A DNA stretch of 64,000 nt. Origin: BOG-908 sp965199235. GTDB lineage: Bacteria > Pseudomonadota > Alphaproteobacteria > Acetobacterales > Acetobacteraceae. The stretch lies in assembly GCA_965199235.1 (NCBI GenBank), contig CBDAQU010000002.1, positions 1,054,001 through 1,118,000 on the forward strand, read 5' to 3'. Below, piece after piece: positions 8,890 through 17,178 of the stretch. The position numbers were made by a program, and so were the translations under genes. Within the stretch, counting starts at the first letter, position 1, and every line of letters starts with the position of its first letter. Under the pieces are notes generated by a model, which made no database searches, was not told the origin of the DNA, and was given only the letters and a program-made list of their open reading frames with translations.

Positions 8890-8942
8890 TAGACCGGTTT
8901 GACATACGCCTACTCGCGGACACTCTGCGTGAAACCGGTCTA
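8890..8942. repeat. Perfect 11-bp inverted repeat with 31-bp spacer
   Basis: Arms TAGACCGGTTT (8890-8900) and AAACCGGTCTA (8932-8942). No U-tract follows, so it is not a clear terminator; it could be an operator pair or an element remnant. Confidence 0.8.
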
Positions 8943-9129
8943 GAGCCTCGATTGCGGGCCTCACTCGCGGTTGTTTACCGCGTCACGCCGACCCGGATAT
9001 CAGTGCTTGCTGAGGCAGAGCTAAACCTGAGCTTGCAGGTCGGAGACAAAAGCGCACCGCAGGCATGTCTTTTTGCCGCAGCCGCGAAGCGCGTGCGAAC
9101 CGCCGCACAGTGCCACATTGACGCCCGAC

Positions 9130-10893
9130 CTACCTCAGCGCCTCCCAAACATCCCCGTCGCATCCACGCCCCTCGATATGCCTGCGGTGCCACAGCGCGT
9201 AGAACAGCAGCATCCAGGCGCCTGCTCCCTCCCGCTTACTCCCTGCCGCGGCAAACAACTTTTCTACCCGCTCCGGCCGGGCCGCCTCGGCCACCCCCGC
9301 CTGTGCCGCCACCAGCCGCCCCAGCCGCGCGCCCTCGGCGGCGATCCAGGCGCCGACCGGGACGGTAAACCCCTGCTTCGGCGCGAAAGGCCGGGCCGCC
9401 GGCAGCGCACTCTCCAGCCAGCGCCGGAGCAGGTATTTGCCGCGCCCGTGCCGCAGTTTCAGCGCGTCGGGCAGGCGAAACCCTGCGCGCGCCACCGCGG
9501 GGTCGAGGAACGGCGTGCGCCCCTCCACCCCGTGCGCCATCAAACACCGGTCCAGCTTCAGCAGCAGGTCGTGCGGCAGCCAGTCGGCCATGTCGGTCGC
9601 CTGCGCCACCTGCAGGCGCGACCGGCCGAAGCCCGAAGCCTGCGCTTCGGCCGCCGCCAGCCCGTCGCGCCACCCGGCCGGCGGCGCGCGCAGCACGCCC
9701 AGACCGTCGAACACGCCGTGCGCGCGCATCGTTCGGCCGCCCAGGAACCAGGGCCGCATGGCGCTGCGGTAGCGCCCGTAGCCGCCGAAGACCTCGTCGC
9801 CGCCCTCGCCGCACAGCACCACCTTCACGTCCTGCCTGGCCCTCTGCGCCAGGAACCAGCTGGGGATGATCGCGTAATCCGCCGCCGGGTCGTCCATCGC
9901 CGCCACGATCTGCGGCAGGTGCCGCCAGACCATCGCGCGCGTGATCTCCACCGTTTCGTGTCTTGCCCCCACCGAGCGGGCCAGAGCCGCGGCCTGCGCG
10001 CGCTCGTCCGCCGCCCCTGGCACGTCGAACCCCGCGGTGAACGCCAGCACCGGGTTGTTCGGCCCGTTCAGCCGCGCCATCGCGGCGAGGATGGACGCGC
10101 TGTCTATGCCGCCGGAGAGGAACATGCCGTAGGGCACGTCGCTGCGCTGGTGCAGGTCCACGCTCTGCATCAGCGCCGCGTCCAGCCGCGTCAGCGCCGC
10201 CGCCTCGCCGATCCCCTCCGGGCCGCCATCCGGCACGGCCGCGATGCGCGAGCGGTGCGCGATCCGGCCGTCGTCGATGCGCACCGTCTCGCCCGGCAGC
10301 ACGCGGCGGATGCCGGGGAAGATGGTATCGGCTCCTGAGCAGAACTGCATCTGCAGCAGTTCGTCGCGTGACGCCGCGCGCACGCAGCGGGCGCACAGGC
10401 CGGCCGCCAGCAACGCCTGCGGCTCGGACGCGAACGCCACCCCATCGGGCAGCTCTGCGTAATAGAGCGGCTTGATGCCGAACGGGTCGCGGGCCAGCGT
10501 GACGCTGCGGCCGGCCTGGTCGTGCACGGCGATGGCATACATGCCGCGCAATCCCGCCGCAAACCCGTCCGCGCCACGGCGGTAGATGTGCAGCGGCGGC
10601 TCGCAATCGCTCCCCGTGGCGAACGCCGTGCCCGGCATCGCGTCCCGCAGCTCGGGCGCGTTGTAGATCTCGCCGTTGGCGATCAGGCTGGCCGGTCCCG
10701 ACCGGAACGGCTGGTCGCCGCCTGGCAGGTCGATGATCGCCAGCCGCGTATGCGCAAGCGCCGATTGCCCGACCACCAGGCTGCCGGCGCCGTCCGGCCC
10801 GCGATGGCCGAGCGCCCTGGCGAGCGCTGCCAGCACGGCAGGGTCGGGCGGCGGCGCGCCAGGACGCAGCGCCATACCGGCGATCCCGCACAT
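9130..10893 (-). CDS. asnB: Asparagine synthase (glutamine-hydrolysing) family protein
   Basis: A 587-residue class II amidotransferase. The N-terminal glutaminase domain starts MCGIAGM with the nucleophilic Cys2 and has HRGPDG near residue 31 and NGEIYN near 72. The synthetase domain carries the PP-loop LSGGIDSASILAAM near residue 250 and the GEGGDEVFGGYGRYR motif. It converts aspartate to asparagine, or amidates another carboxylate. It is the last gene of an operon with GT9 and GT4 genes (3-bp gap), and such genomic copies in polysaccharide loci often amidate sugars or modify glycans rather than serve amino-acid supply. Both readings are possible. Confidence 0.87.
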   Translation of the reverse strand: MCGIAGMALRPGAPPPDPAVLAALARALGHRGPDGAGSLVVGQSALAHTRLAIIDLPGGDQPFRSGPASLIANGEIYNAPELRDAMPGTAFATGSDCEPPLHIYRRGADGFAAGLRGMYAIAVHDQAGRSVTLARDPFGIKPLYYAELPDGVAFASEPQALLAAGLCARCVRAASRDELLQMQFCSGADTIFPGIRRVLPGETVRIDDGRIAHRSRIAAVPDGGPEGIGEAAALTRLDAALMQSVDLHQRSDVPYGMFLSGGIDSASILAAMARLNGPNNPVLAFTAGFDVPGAADERAQAAALARSVGARHETVEITRAMVWRHLPQIVAAMDDPAADYAIIPSWFLAQRARQDVKVVLCGEGGDEVFGGYGRYRSAMRPWFLGGRTMRAHGVFDGLGVLRAPPAGWRDGLAAAEAQASGFGRSRLQVAQATDMADWLPHDLLLKLDRCLMAHGVEGRTPFLDPAVARAGFRLPDALKLRHGRGKYLLRRWLESALPAARPFAPKQGFTVPVGAWIAAEGARLGRLVAAQAGVAEAARPERVEKLFAAAGSKREGAGAWMLLFYALWHRRHIEGRGCDGDVWEALR

Positions 10894-10896
10894 CGC

Positions 10897-11916
10897 TCAG
10901 GCGTGCCCCACCTGGCCGAGAAACTCGCGCCAGCGTGTCACCACGGCGGGTTCGGAAAAATCCTGTTCGAAGCGGCGTCGGGCCGCCTCCACCATTGCGG
11001 CCGCCTGGGCAGGGCGCGCGAGCACGCCCTCGATGCCGGCGGCCAGGGCGACCGCGCTTTCGCTTGCGACCAGCACCCCGTTGCGCCCGCTATCGATCAG
11101 CACGCGCGGGCCGTCCGCCATCGAGGCCACCACCGGCCGGCGGGCGGCGAACGCCTCCAGCACCACATTGCCCAGTGGCTCGTGGCGCGATGGGCAGACC
11201 AGGACGCGGCAGGCGGCCAGCAGCGCCGCCGTGTCGGTGCGCCAGCCCAGGAAGTGCACCCGGTCGGCAACGCCCGCGTGCCTTGCCAGCCGCTCCAGCC
11301 CCACCCGCTCCGGGCCGTCGCCGGCGATCACCGCATGCGCGCCCGGCACCCTGCCCATGGCGTGGATGAGGATGTCGAAACCCTTGTTGCGATGCAGGCG
11401 CCCCATCGCCAGCACCACCGGAGCGCCCTGCGGCACGGACAGGCTCGCAGGTTCCGCCCCGCCCATCTCCGGCACGAAATTGGGCAGCAGATGCACGCGG
11501 GACGGCGCAAAACCCTGAGCGAGTATCCAGTCGACGACCGCCTGCGTGTTGCCGACCAGGTGGTCGCAGCGGGCGAACTGCCGCAGGTCGTACTGGCCGC
11601 CCAGACGGCCGACCAGCACCCAGGGGCCGCGCGGCGCGTGGCGGGCCGCACGGCCCATCCAGGCCACCGCCACACACGGCTGAAACCGGCGCAGCGCGCG
11701 GGCGGCGCGCCAGCGAGTCCACACATCCGCACGGCTGCCGAAGCCGAGTTGCACCGGCGTCAGGCCGTCCGCACGCAACCGCGCGGCCCGCGCCGCATCG
11801 GTGCGGATCACCGGCAGCACCGTTTCTCCGGCGCGCCCCAGCCCGGCGCACAGGCGCTCGTAGAACAGCTCCGCGCCGCCCTCGCGCGCACCGGCCATCA
11901 GCTGCGCCACCCTCAC
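10897..11916 (-). CDS. Glycosyltransferase family 4
   Basis: A 339-residue GT-B glycosyltransferase. The start opens VRVAQLMAGAREGGAELFYERL, a common GT4 N-terminus, and the C-terminal domain has LAMGRLHRNKGFDILIHAM, the GDGPER diphosphate region and the EX7E motif in PSRHEPLGNVVLEAFAARRPVV. I use the GTG at 11916, which overlaps the stop of the upstream GT9 gene (GTGA) and precedes the first conserved strand. Tight coupling to a heptosyltransferase-like gene and to an asparagine synthase suggests assembly of LPS core or another envelope glycan in the cytoplasm. Confidence 0.85.
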   Translation of the reverse strand: MRVAQLMAGAREGGAELFYERLCAGLGRAGETVLPVIRTDAARAARLRADGLTPVQLGFGSRADVWTRWRAARALRRFQPCVAVAWMGRAARHAPRGPWVLVGRLGGQYDLRQFARCDHLVGNTQAVVDWILAQGFAPSRVHLLPNFVPEMGGAEPASLSVPQGAPVVLAMGRLHRNKGFDILIHAMGRVPGAHAVIAGDGPERVGLERLARHAGVADRVHFLGWRTDTAALLAACRVLVCPSRHEPLGNVVLEAFAARRPVVASMADGPRVLIDSGRNGVLVASESAVALAAGIEGVLARPAQAAAMVEAARRRFEQDFSEPAVVTRWREFLGQVGHA

Positions 11917-12836
11917 GCCTGGGTGGCCGGTTGCCACCCGGCACGGCTCAGCAGGGCAAGCGCGCCCGCCTCCGCCGCCGATACCGACAGCGCGTCCATC
12001 GGCGCGGCCCCTGGCGGCCCATCGGCCTGCACGACCGAAGTCCATCGCCCGGCCGGCGCATACTCGCTGGCCGGGGTGGGGCCGAACAGCCCCAGCGTGG
12101 GGGCGCCGGACGCTGCCGCCAAATGCATCAGCCCGGAATCGTTGCCGACGAACAGCGAACAGCGCGCCAGGCACGCCGCCGCCTGTGGCACGTCCAGCCG
12201 GCCCACCAAGTCGACCGCGCCGGGCACCGATCCCAGCACGGGCGCCGCCATGCCGCGCTCGGCCTCGCCAGGCCCTGCGAACACCGCCACCCTTGCGCCG
12301 GGCAGGCAGTGCGCAAGCGCCTCGGCCAGCGCAGCGAAGCGCTCGGCCGGCCACACCTTGCCGCTCCAGTTCGCGGTGGGGCCCAGGCCGATGATAGGCG
12401 GCCCATGCGGCAACAGGGCGGCCGCGAGCACCCTGTCGGCCTCGCCTGTCCAGGCAACCGGCATGGGCGGTTCGGCCAGGCCCAGCGTTCCTGCAAGATG
12501 CGTCAGGCGATGCCCCGGCCGGCGCCCGCCCCGCATGATCGCTCGGCGGCGCGCCAGCAACGCCAGGCTCAGCGCCGAGCCGCGCAAATCGACCACAAGG
12601 TCCCAAACAGAGAGCACGACCCGCCCCCACAACGCCGCCCAGTGCAGATCCCAGCGCCGCTTGTCGACCACGATCACCCGTTCCAGCTGCGGCAACCGTG
12701 CGAACACGCCCATCGCGACGGGACCGCACGCCACCGTGATCCGCGCCTGCGGATGACGGCGCAGCAGATGGGCCAACAGCCCGGTCGACAGCACTGCGTC
12801 CCCCAACCGTGTTGCCGTGATGAACAGAATGCGCAC
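11913..12836 (-). CDS. Glycosyltransferase family 9 (LPS heptosyltransferase-like)
   Basis: A 307-residue GT9 protein. It begins MRILFITATRLGDAVLSTGLLAHLLRRHP, the standard start of ADP-heptose:LPS heptosyltransferases, and continues with VDLRGSALSLALLARRRA, GLGPTANWSGKVWPAERFAAL and the FVGNDSGLMHLAAASGAPTLGLFGPT motif that holds the nucleotide sugar. It is the first gene of a three-gene operon with GT4 and asparagine synthase, using a 4-bp overlap to the next gene. The promoter must lie in the about 110-bp gap to the tRNA gene. Donor specificity is unknown. Confidence 0.87.
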   Translation of the reverse strand: MRILFITATRLGDAVLSTGLLAHLLRRHPQARITVACGPVAMGVFARLPQLERVIVVDKRRWDLHWAALWGRVVLSVWDLVVDLRGSALSLALLARRRAIMRGGRRPGHRLTHLAGTLGLAEPPMPVAWTGEADRVLAAALLPHGPPIIGLGPTANWSGKVWPAERFAALAEALAHCLPGARVAVFAGPGEAERGMAAPVLGSVPGAVDLVGRLDVPQAAACLARCSLFVGNDSGLMHLAAASGAPTLGLFGPTPASEYAPAGRWTSVVQADGPPGAAPMDALSVSAAEAGALALLSRAGWQPATQA

Positions 12837-12945
12837 CAGCCAGCACTACACCGCCAGACGCCCAGCCCCAACGTCCAGCAACAGCCCCCGGCCCGCCCAC
12901 CCTTGCAATCCCGCCCCGCCCAGCCTATCAGCCGCCGTTAGGAGC

Positions 12946-13020
12946 GCGGGCGTAGCTCAGGGGTAGAGCACAACCTTGCCAAGGTTGGGGTCGAGGGTTC
13001 GAATCCCTTCGCCCGCTCCA
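12946..13020 (+). tRNA. tRNA-Gly (anticodon GCC)
   Basis: Acceptor stem GCGGGCG pairs with CGCCCGC near the end, followed by T and an encoded CCA (13018-13020). The D-arm is TAGCTCAGGGGTAGAGCA; the anticodon stem CAACC/GGTTG encloses TTGCCAA, giving anticodon GCC; the T-arm is GAGGGTTCGAATCCCTT. Length 75 nt. Accessory DNA (IS element, phage remnant) starts just after its 3' end, as is usual when a tRNA gene serves as an integration site, but I find no second copy of its 3' end in the window. Confidence 0.97.
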
Positions 13021-13213
13021 ATTTTTTCAGTCTTTTCAGTTTGTTATCAGCGACGTCGAAGCCAGGATGTCCCGCTATGAGTTCTGCGGAACCAAGGCGG
13101 AACCAGACGGAAGAGCGTGAGGACTCAGGCGGCCAAAGCCGCTTTCACGATCCACACTTGGCGCTTCCCATGCACCGACGACACGCCATAGCCAACCCTC
13201 GTTGCTGCGACGA

Positions 13214-13356
13214 TCATCCAACCGGCTCCGCGATGTCGTCCGCACTTTCTTCAGAGATGGCCTCGTACAGCGACATGCCGGCCGGAGTGTCGGCGAAGAC
13301 GCTGGCGTAGCCCTCCTTGAGATGACGCAGGGCTACCGCCTGTGATTCGGCATGGA
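13214..13356 (-). pseudogene. 3' fragment of an unknown gene cut by the ISL3 element
   Basis: On the minus strand an open frame runs out of the IS end and continues as FHAESQAVALRHLKEGYASV, then FADTPAGMSLYEAISEESAD, to a TGA at 13214. The composition looks like real coding sequence of a soluble protein with an acidic C-terminus. No start codon exists outside the IS, and no matching upstream part is visible on the other side of the element near 15020. The family is not recognised. Confidence 0.5.
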
Positions 13357-13385
13357 AAGTGGGGCTCTGACTCACTCTCGGTGCA
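13357..13385. repeat. Left terminal inverted repeat of the ISL3 element
   Basis: 29-bp arm, identical to the reverse complement of 14991-15019. It lies 15 bp beyond the transposase stop codon. Confidence 0.92.
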
Positions 13386-13400
13386 ATTTGGTGCCGAGCG

Positions 13401-14951
13401 TCACGCTGGAGCGACGAGGCGTGCACGCAGGAGATCGAGGCGGGCGCGGCCATACATCTGCCGCTTGACCAGCTTGAGCTTGGTGATCTGACCCTCGGTT
13501 TGTCCGTTTGACCATGGCTCGGTCAGGGCGGCCTTCACAGCGGCCAGATCGGCGGCGATGCCCTTCCCGAACGAGGCCAGCATGCTGTTGCCGGTCTCTG
13601 CAAGCCAGTGCGGAAGTGCACCGACGTCGCGCGTCCGCAGCATGCAGTGAAAACGCTCCATGAGGTCGCGCGCGACGGCCAGCGCCGGGACCCCCGTCTC
13701 GATCGCCGCCACCGTGACCGCGTCGGCCTTCGCCAATTGCACCCGCTGTGCCGTCATGAGGCGACTCAACAACCGAGCGGGCGGGGCCTTGCGGGCCAAA
13801 TCCACGTCGGCCTTTTCGCTGCGGCGCTGTCGGGTCGTCCACTCCGTCACCACCCGCAGCCCGCCCCTGAAGCCAGCCGCACACAGCCGCCGCCATAGCT
13901 CCGCGCCATTGCGGCAGCCTGCATCCCATTCGGCCCGGAGCTTGGCGATGTGCGGCGCCAGCATGCTCTGACGGCAGCGGAACACGTCGCCATCCCCGCC
14001 GCGGAGCACGCTGCGGACCAACTTGCGGCTGCGGCCCGTCGATCGTGTGATCTCCTTGATCGACTTGCCCGCCTCGGCCAGCGCCTTGATCCCCTGGCTG
14101 TCGTCCTGGCGCCGTAGGAAGCCCTCATACTGGATGCGCTCGGCACAGGTCAGTAGCGCCGGGTCGATCACCGTTGATCCCAAGACCTGGCGGATCGCCT
14201 TCATCGACCGGCGCACCGCCTTTAGGAATGCTGCGCTGGCGTTCTCCATCAGGTGCCATCTGTCGGCGACCTGAACGGCCTGGGGCGCACCCTTCGACGC
14301 AGCCTGTCCATATCCAGCGCCACGATCGCGCGACACCACGGTGATCTCGGGGTGGTCCGCAAGCCATGCCGCTACGGTTGCTGGTTCCCGATCCGGGAGC
14401 AGGTCGATGATGCGGCGCTGTTCGAGATCGCAGACCACCGTGCCGTAGCGTTGACCACGCTTCCACGCGAAGTCGTCGATGCCGATGACCTGGACGGGTC
14501 CGGCCACCTCAGGCGCGCGGCGTAGGACGCGAAGCAGCGTGTCCCGGCTCACCGGCAGCATCAATCGGCGCGCCAATCTCGCGGCGGGCCGGCCTCCAAG
14601 AGCGATGCCTAGGTGATGGACAATACCCTCGAGCCGGGCCGTGCGTCTGGCCGCTCGAGGTGCGATGTCGTGAGCGAGCGCCTTGCCGAAGATCTGCCTG
14701 GGGCACGCGATGGCGGCGCACCGGAACCGGCGGACCTGAATGCGCAGATGGACGGCACGGCCGTGCGAAGGAAGGTCCGTCAGCCGACGGTCATACCGAC
14801 TATGGACCCGCGACGACCGTTTGCCGCACTCTGGGCAGGCTGCATCGGCAGCGATTGGCCTTGCCATGATCAGCAGACGGTCAGGCTCGGTGGTGACGGC
14901 CTCAACCAGAAGACCGGCAGGCGAGATCGCCTGGAATGAACCTCGTAGCAT
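13401..14951 (-). CDS. ISL3 family transposase
   Basis: A 516-residue transposase that appears full length. The N-terminus carries a zinc-finger-like segment, CPECGKRSSRVHSRYDRRLTD (about residues 38-58), followed by the ISL3 helix region FRCAAIACPRQIFGKAL. The catalytic DDE domain begins at VIGIDDFAWKRGQRYGTVV (near residue 157), continues with VVSRDRGAGYGQAA and VADRWHLMENASAAF, and ends in a C-terminal GQTEGQITKLKLVKRQMYGRA motif containing the catalytic glutamate. The coding frame is intact, so the element may still be active. Confidence 0.93.
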   Translation of the reverse strand: MLRGSFQAISPAGLLVEAVTTEPDRLLIMARPIAADAACPECGKRSSRVHSRYDRRLTDLPSHGRAVHLRIQVRRFRCAAIACPRQIFGKALAHDIAPRAARRTARLEGIVHHLGIALGGRPAARLARRLMLPVSRDTLLRVLRRAPEVAGPVQVIGIDDFAWKRGQRYGTVVCDLEQRRIIDLLPDREPATVAAWLADHPEITVVSRDRGAGYGQAASKGAPQAVQVADRWHLMENASAAFLKAVRRSMKAIRQVLGSTVIDPALLTCAERIQYEGFLRRQDDSQGIKALAEAGKSIKEITRSTGRSRKLVRSVLRGGDGDVFRCRQSMLAPHIAKLRAEWDAGCRNGAELWRRLCAAGFRGGLRVVTEWTTRQRRSEKADVDLARKAPPARLLSRLMTAQRVQLAKADAVTVAAIETGVPALAVARDLMERFHCMLRTRDVGALPHWLAETGNSMLASFGKGIAADLAAVKAALTEPWSNGQTEGQITKLKLVKRQMYGRARLDLLRARLVAPA

Positions 14952-14990
14952 GGCAGCGCTCCCGAATCGTGCCAGCGAACTTACCCGACC

Positions 14991-15019
14991 TGCACCGAGA
15001 GTGAGTCAGAGCCCCACTT
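14991..15019. repeat. Right terminal inverted repeat of the ISL3 element
   Basis: Partner of 13357-13385. The transposase start codon (14951) lies 40 bp inside it, so the promoter is probably in or next to this arm. Confidence 0.92.
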
Positions 15020-15034
15020 GGGTGCTGCTTCACA
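15012..15034 (-). repeat. IS21-family-like terminal sequence abutting the ISL3 element
   Basis: Read on the minus strand it starts TGTGAAGCAGCACCCAAGTG, close to the left arm of the miniature element at 28754 (TGTGAGTCAGCACCCAAGTG). This is the kind of tip seen in IS21-family elements. No istA or istB gene is present beside it. Confidence 0.5.
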
Positions 15035-15119
15035 TACTAACCCGCATGGACATATCTCAGCTCCTGTGAAACTAAGCCTGAACCCATGTTTCGCGACGGC
15101 CACATTAGCGCTTGGCGGC

Positions 15120-15490
15120 CTCTACCTCGCCGCCTTGTCCATCGCAGGCTTTTCCGCCAGCCCACGCGAGAAATCGATCCCAAGACGCTGCGCAAGTACT
15201 TTCCACAGGACCTGGAGCGTGGCTCGGTCGAGGCGACGGCGAAGGTCGCGCAGTCTCTTTTTCAAATGGCCACCTCCGGACAGAGCGTCGCGGCCGCAAT
15301 CTTCTGGATGAAAGCCAGAGCGGGCTGGCGAGAGAAGCACGAGGTGCAGATTGCGCCGAGCTCTGACCTCAGTCAGCTGACCGATGAGCAGCTCGAGCAG
15401 ATGCTCGCCCACTACGAGGAGGAAATTCGACTGGCGCGGAACAGCGAACCACCATTGATTGATGGTGCTGTCGACACGTCTGCCTTTTGA
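15120..15490 (+). pseudogene. Phage terminase small subunit-like gene, broken at its 5' end
   Basis: From about 15165 the frame reads TREIDPKTLRKYFPQDLERG, then VAQSLFQMATSGQSVAAAIFWMKARAGWRE, the conserved part of a small protein found in alphaproteobacterial prophages and usually annotated as terminase small subunit or helix-turn-helix protein. The preceding LAALSIAGFS segment, which normally precedes it in one frame, lies in another frame, so a small indel separates them. No start codon with a ribosome site is seen. The rest of the prophage, including the large terminase, is absent nearby. Confidence 0.55.
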
Positions 15491-15595
15491 CGGTGATGTT
15501 CAACACCGACCAACGACCGTTGATGGGTGTTGAACATGCGGGGCGGTGAGGTCGCCGGCGCCCATTGGATTACACAATCCGATATGAGGTCTGGG

Positions 15596-16177
15596 TCAGG
15601 GAATTGTGGGAGCGCATGACACCTTATTCGGGCGTTTCTTATCTGTAGCCCAGCCGTAACAGGTCGGCGGCGACTTCAGGTCAGCTCCCTCGTAGACCTT
15701 TATGATTGTGGCCCCTTCTAACGCTACCTGCTCGATCACCGAACCGCTCATCGTTGCAAGTAGAGAAGGGATCGAGTCATTGCCGATGCCGTAGACCTCT
15801 GCGAGCGAACTCGCCGCGCCGGTTTGGTACTGCAGCAGCACGACCCCGCGGGTGCCGAACATCCAGCCATCCATGGGCATGATGGTGGGAGCATAGCCCT
15901 CGTGCTGTATGGACCAGGTAGAGCGCGCGGCATCGCCGGTTCGTTTTACCAGCGCGAGGTGCACTGTCCGTGGTACTGCAGTGTCGTCGCCCCATTCAGC
16001 CCACAGGACGTCGTAGTCGTCACCTCCGGCAGGCAAAAGTTGAGCGGTGGTTCCGCCATGAGCCGCCATAGCGAGAAGCGTGTCCCCGAGAGCTCCAAGT
16101 TGCACGACGGCCGGCTTCGCTGCTTGCGCTCCCGTTGCTAGCAGGAGCAACGCAACTGCGGCTGCGACGTGCCTCAA
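15596..16177 (-). CDS. Secreted protein paired with a DPBB protein (possible periplasmic immunity protein)
   Basis: A 193-residue protein with a typical Sec signal peptide (MRHVAAAVALLLLATGAQAA). The mature part contains WAEWGDD, VHLALVKRTGD and MDGWMFGTRGVVLLQYQTGA and ends CYGWATDKKRPNKVSCAPTIP with two cysteines that could form a disulfide. I do not recognise the family. Its ATG overlaps the stop of the RlpA-like gene (ATGA), a sign of obligate co-expression. Because the partner is a peptidoglycan-acting fold without a signal peptide while this protein is exported, an effector/immunity relation is plausible; that is inference. Confidence 0.7.
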   Translation of the reverse strand: MRHVAAAVALLLLATGAQAAKPAVVQLGALGDTLLAMAAHGGTTAQLLPAGGDDYDVLWAEWGDDTAVPRTVHLALVKRTGDAARSTWSIQHEGYAPTIMPMDGWMFGTRGVVLLQYQTGAASSLAEVYGIGNDSIPSLLATMSGSVIEQVALEGATIIKVYEGADLKSPPTCYGWATDKKRPNKVSCAPTIP

Positions 16178-16569
16178 CTGCCCGACCCCACCGGACCTAA
16201 GGGCGTGCTGGCATCCGTCACTAGGATCATGCTCAGCATGATGACCTTGGCGCTGCGATCGCTAATGTCGCCGACGCCCTTTCCGATCAGATAGGCCATG
16301 GCTGCCCGGCTCAGGTCCAATACGCGATCTTCCTGGCTGACACCTGAACCGGAGTCGTTGACACGGACCACGACGGAGCGTGACTGATAACTCAGGCGAA
16401 GCTTGGTGCCGAACGGCACGGCGCCCTTGTGGGATCCTAACAAAGCAGCGGTATAGCCATCGTGTGAATAACGATCGCGGTGCGCTATTGTGGAGTCCGC
16501 CACGTCGCGACCGACAAACTTGTCCGCGTAGGTCGATGCGAGGCCAGTGGTCGGCAGAAGTCCAGCCAT
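16174..16569 (-). CDS. RlpA-like double-psi beta-barrel protein
   Basis: A 131-residue protein with a double-psi beta-barrel domain as in RlpA: AALLGSHKGAVPFGTKLRLS followed by SVVVRVNDSGSGVSQEDRVL and DLSRAAMAYL. The aspartate in VRVNDSG matches the catalytic aspartate of RlpA lytic transglycosylases. Unlike RlpA it has no lipoprotein or Sec signal and no SPOR domain, so it must leave the cytoplasm by another route, or act on lysis. It lies 120 bp downstream of a secreted protein gene and overlaps the next secreted protein gene. A type VI or phage-derived cell-wall effector is possible. Confidence 0.68.
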   Translation of the reverse strand: MAGLLPTTGLASTYADKFVGRDVADSTIAHRDRYSHDGYTAALLGSHKGAVPFGTKLRLSYQSRSVVVRVNDSGSGVSQEDRVLDLSRAAMAYLIGKGVGDISDRSAKVIMLSMILVTDASTPLGPVGSGS

Positions 16570-16689
16570 GTCCTAAGTCCCCAGTCGCTTACAAGCGGCG
16601 TCCTGCGCCCGCGATTCCACATAGTTCACAACGGCGCGTAAGTGAGCGCGGGCCGCCGCAACAGTCCTGCGCTGGTGGCACGACGTTGG

Positions 16690-17175
16690 TTAGCGATAGC
16701 CCTTCACTTTGGCGTCCCATTGCATGGGTGCCAGTGCGTGCGGCGACACGGCGCTTTCGCCCGCCTCATACAAGTCGATCCGCCGTGGCAGACCCCCAAT
16801 CCAGTCCGCAAACCTGACCCGCAATGCGCCTGGCGGGTCAACCGGAAATCCTTCCGGCAAGGTGCCGACGGGCCGCCCGGTAGCGTCCCGAAGGATCGGA
16901 TTTGGTACCTTCCAATCGGGGTGATTATCAAACAAGTGCGCAGCGTAGGCGCGATCCAGTCGGACGATGTCAACGCTGAGCGCTACACGACCGTCTGGAC
17001 CGGCTACGGCGCAACGCTGCACGTAGGCAGCTAGAGCCGGCCATTCGGGCCCGAGCGTGGCAACGTCCGGCAAAGCCAAAGGCGCACAGCGCGCAACGTC
17101 CAGCCGCACGGCATACGCGGATGCTGCTGCTGGGAGTGTCAGGGCGGCGATAGCGAACGCAGCTGCCGGGCGCAT
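16690..17175 (-). CDS. Secreted protein paired with an amidase-like protein (possible periplasmic immunity protein)
   Basis: A 161-residue protein with a clean signal peptide (MRPAAAFAIAALTLPAAASA). The mature domain has CAPLAL and YVQRCAVAG cysteines near residues 30 and 54, SVDIVRLDRAYAAHLFDNHPDWK, and a C-terminal FADWIGGLPRRIDLYEAGES stretch. No family is recognised. It starts 3 bp after the stop of the Cys/His amidase-like gene, so the two are co-translated. The repeated order of cytosolic wall-enzyme then exported small protein in this operon suggests a protective partner. Confidence 0.7.
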   Translation of the reverse strand: MRPAAAFAIAALTLPAAASAYAVRLDVARCAPLALPDVATLGPEWPALAAYVQRCAVAGPDGRVALSVDIVRLDRAYAAHLFDNHPDWKVPNPILRDATGRPVGTLPEGFPVDPPGALRVRFADWIGGLPRRIDLYEAGESAVSPHALAPMQWDAKVKGYR

Positions 17176-17178
17176 GTC

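Larger units (their letters stand above)
8668..9129. other. 462-bp intergenic region without a supported gene
   Basis: No coding frame here has family features. It holds the upstream region of the beta-helix gene, a tandem 17-bp duplication at 8851-8884, a perfect inverted repeat at 8890-8942, and the downstream region of the asparagine synthase gene. Confidence 0.6.
13357..15019 (-). mobile_element. ISL3-family insertion sequence
   Basis: A 1663-bp element bounded by a perfect 29-bp inverted repeat (13357-13385 and 14991-15019) whose core reads GGGGCTCTGACTCACTCTCG. It contains one complete transposase gene. ISL3 elements usually make 8-bp target duplications; flanking 8-mers taken at either plausible boundary do not match, so the true tip position or the integrity of the target is unclear. 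The right tip lies inside a sequence resembling an IS21-family end (15012-15034). Confidence 0.88.

Noticed and set aside
10522..12756. 744-codon plus-strand open frame over the asnB/GT4/GT9 operon
   Set aside because: Antisense shadow of three well-supported minus-strand genes in high-GC DNA.
13041..13310. Plus-strand open frame between tRNA-Gly and the ISL3 element
   Set aside because: No ribosome site, no motifs, and the minus strand has a better coding-like fragment there.
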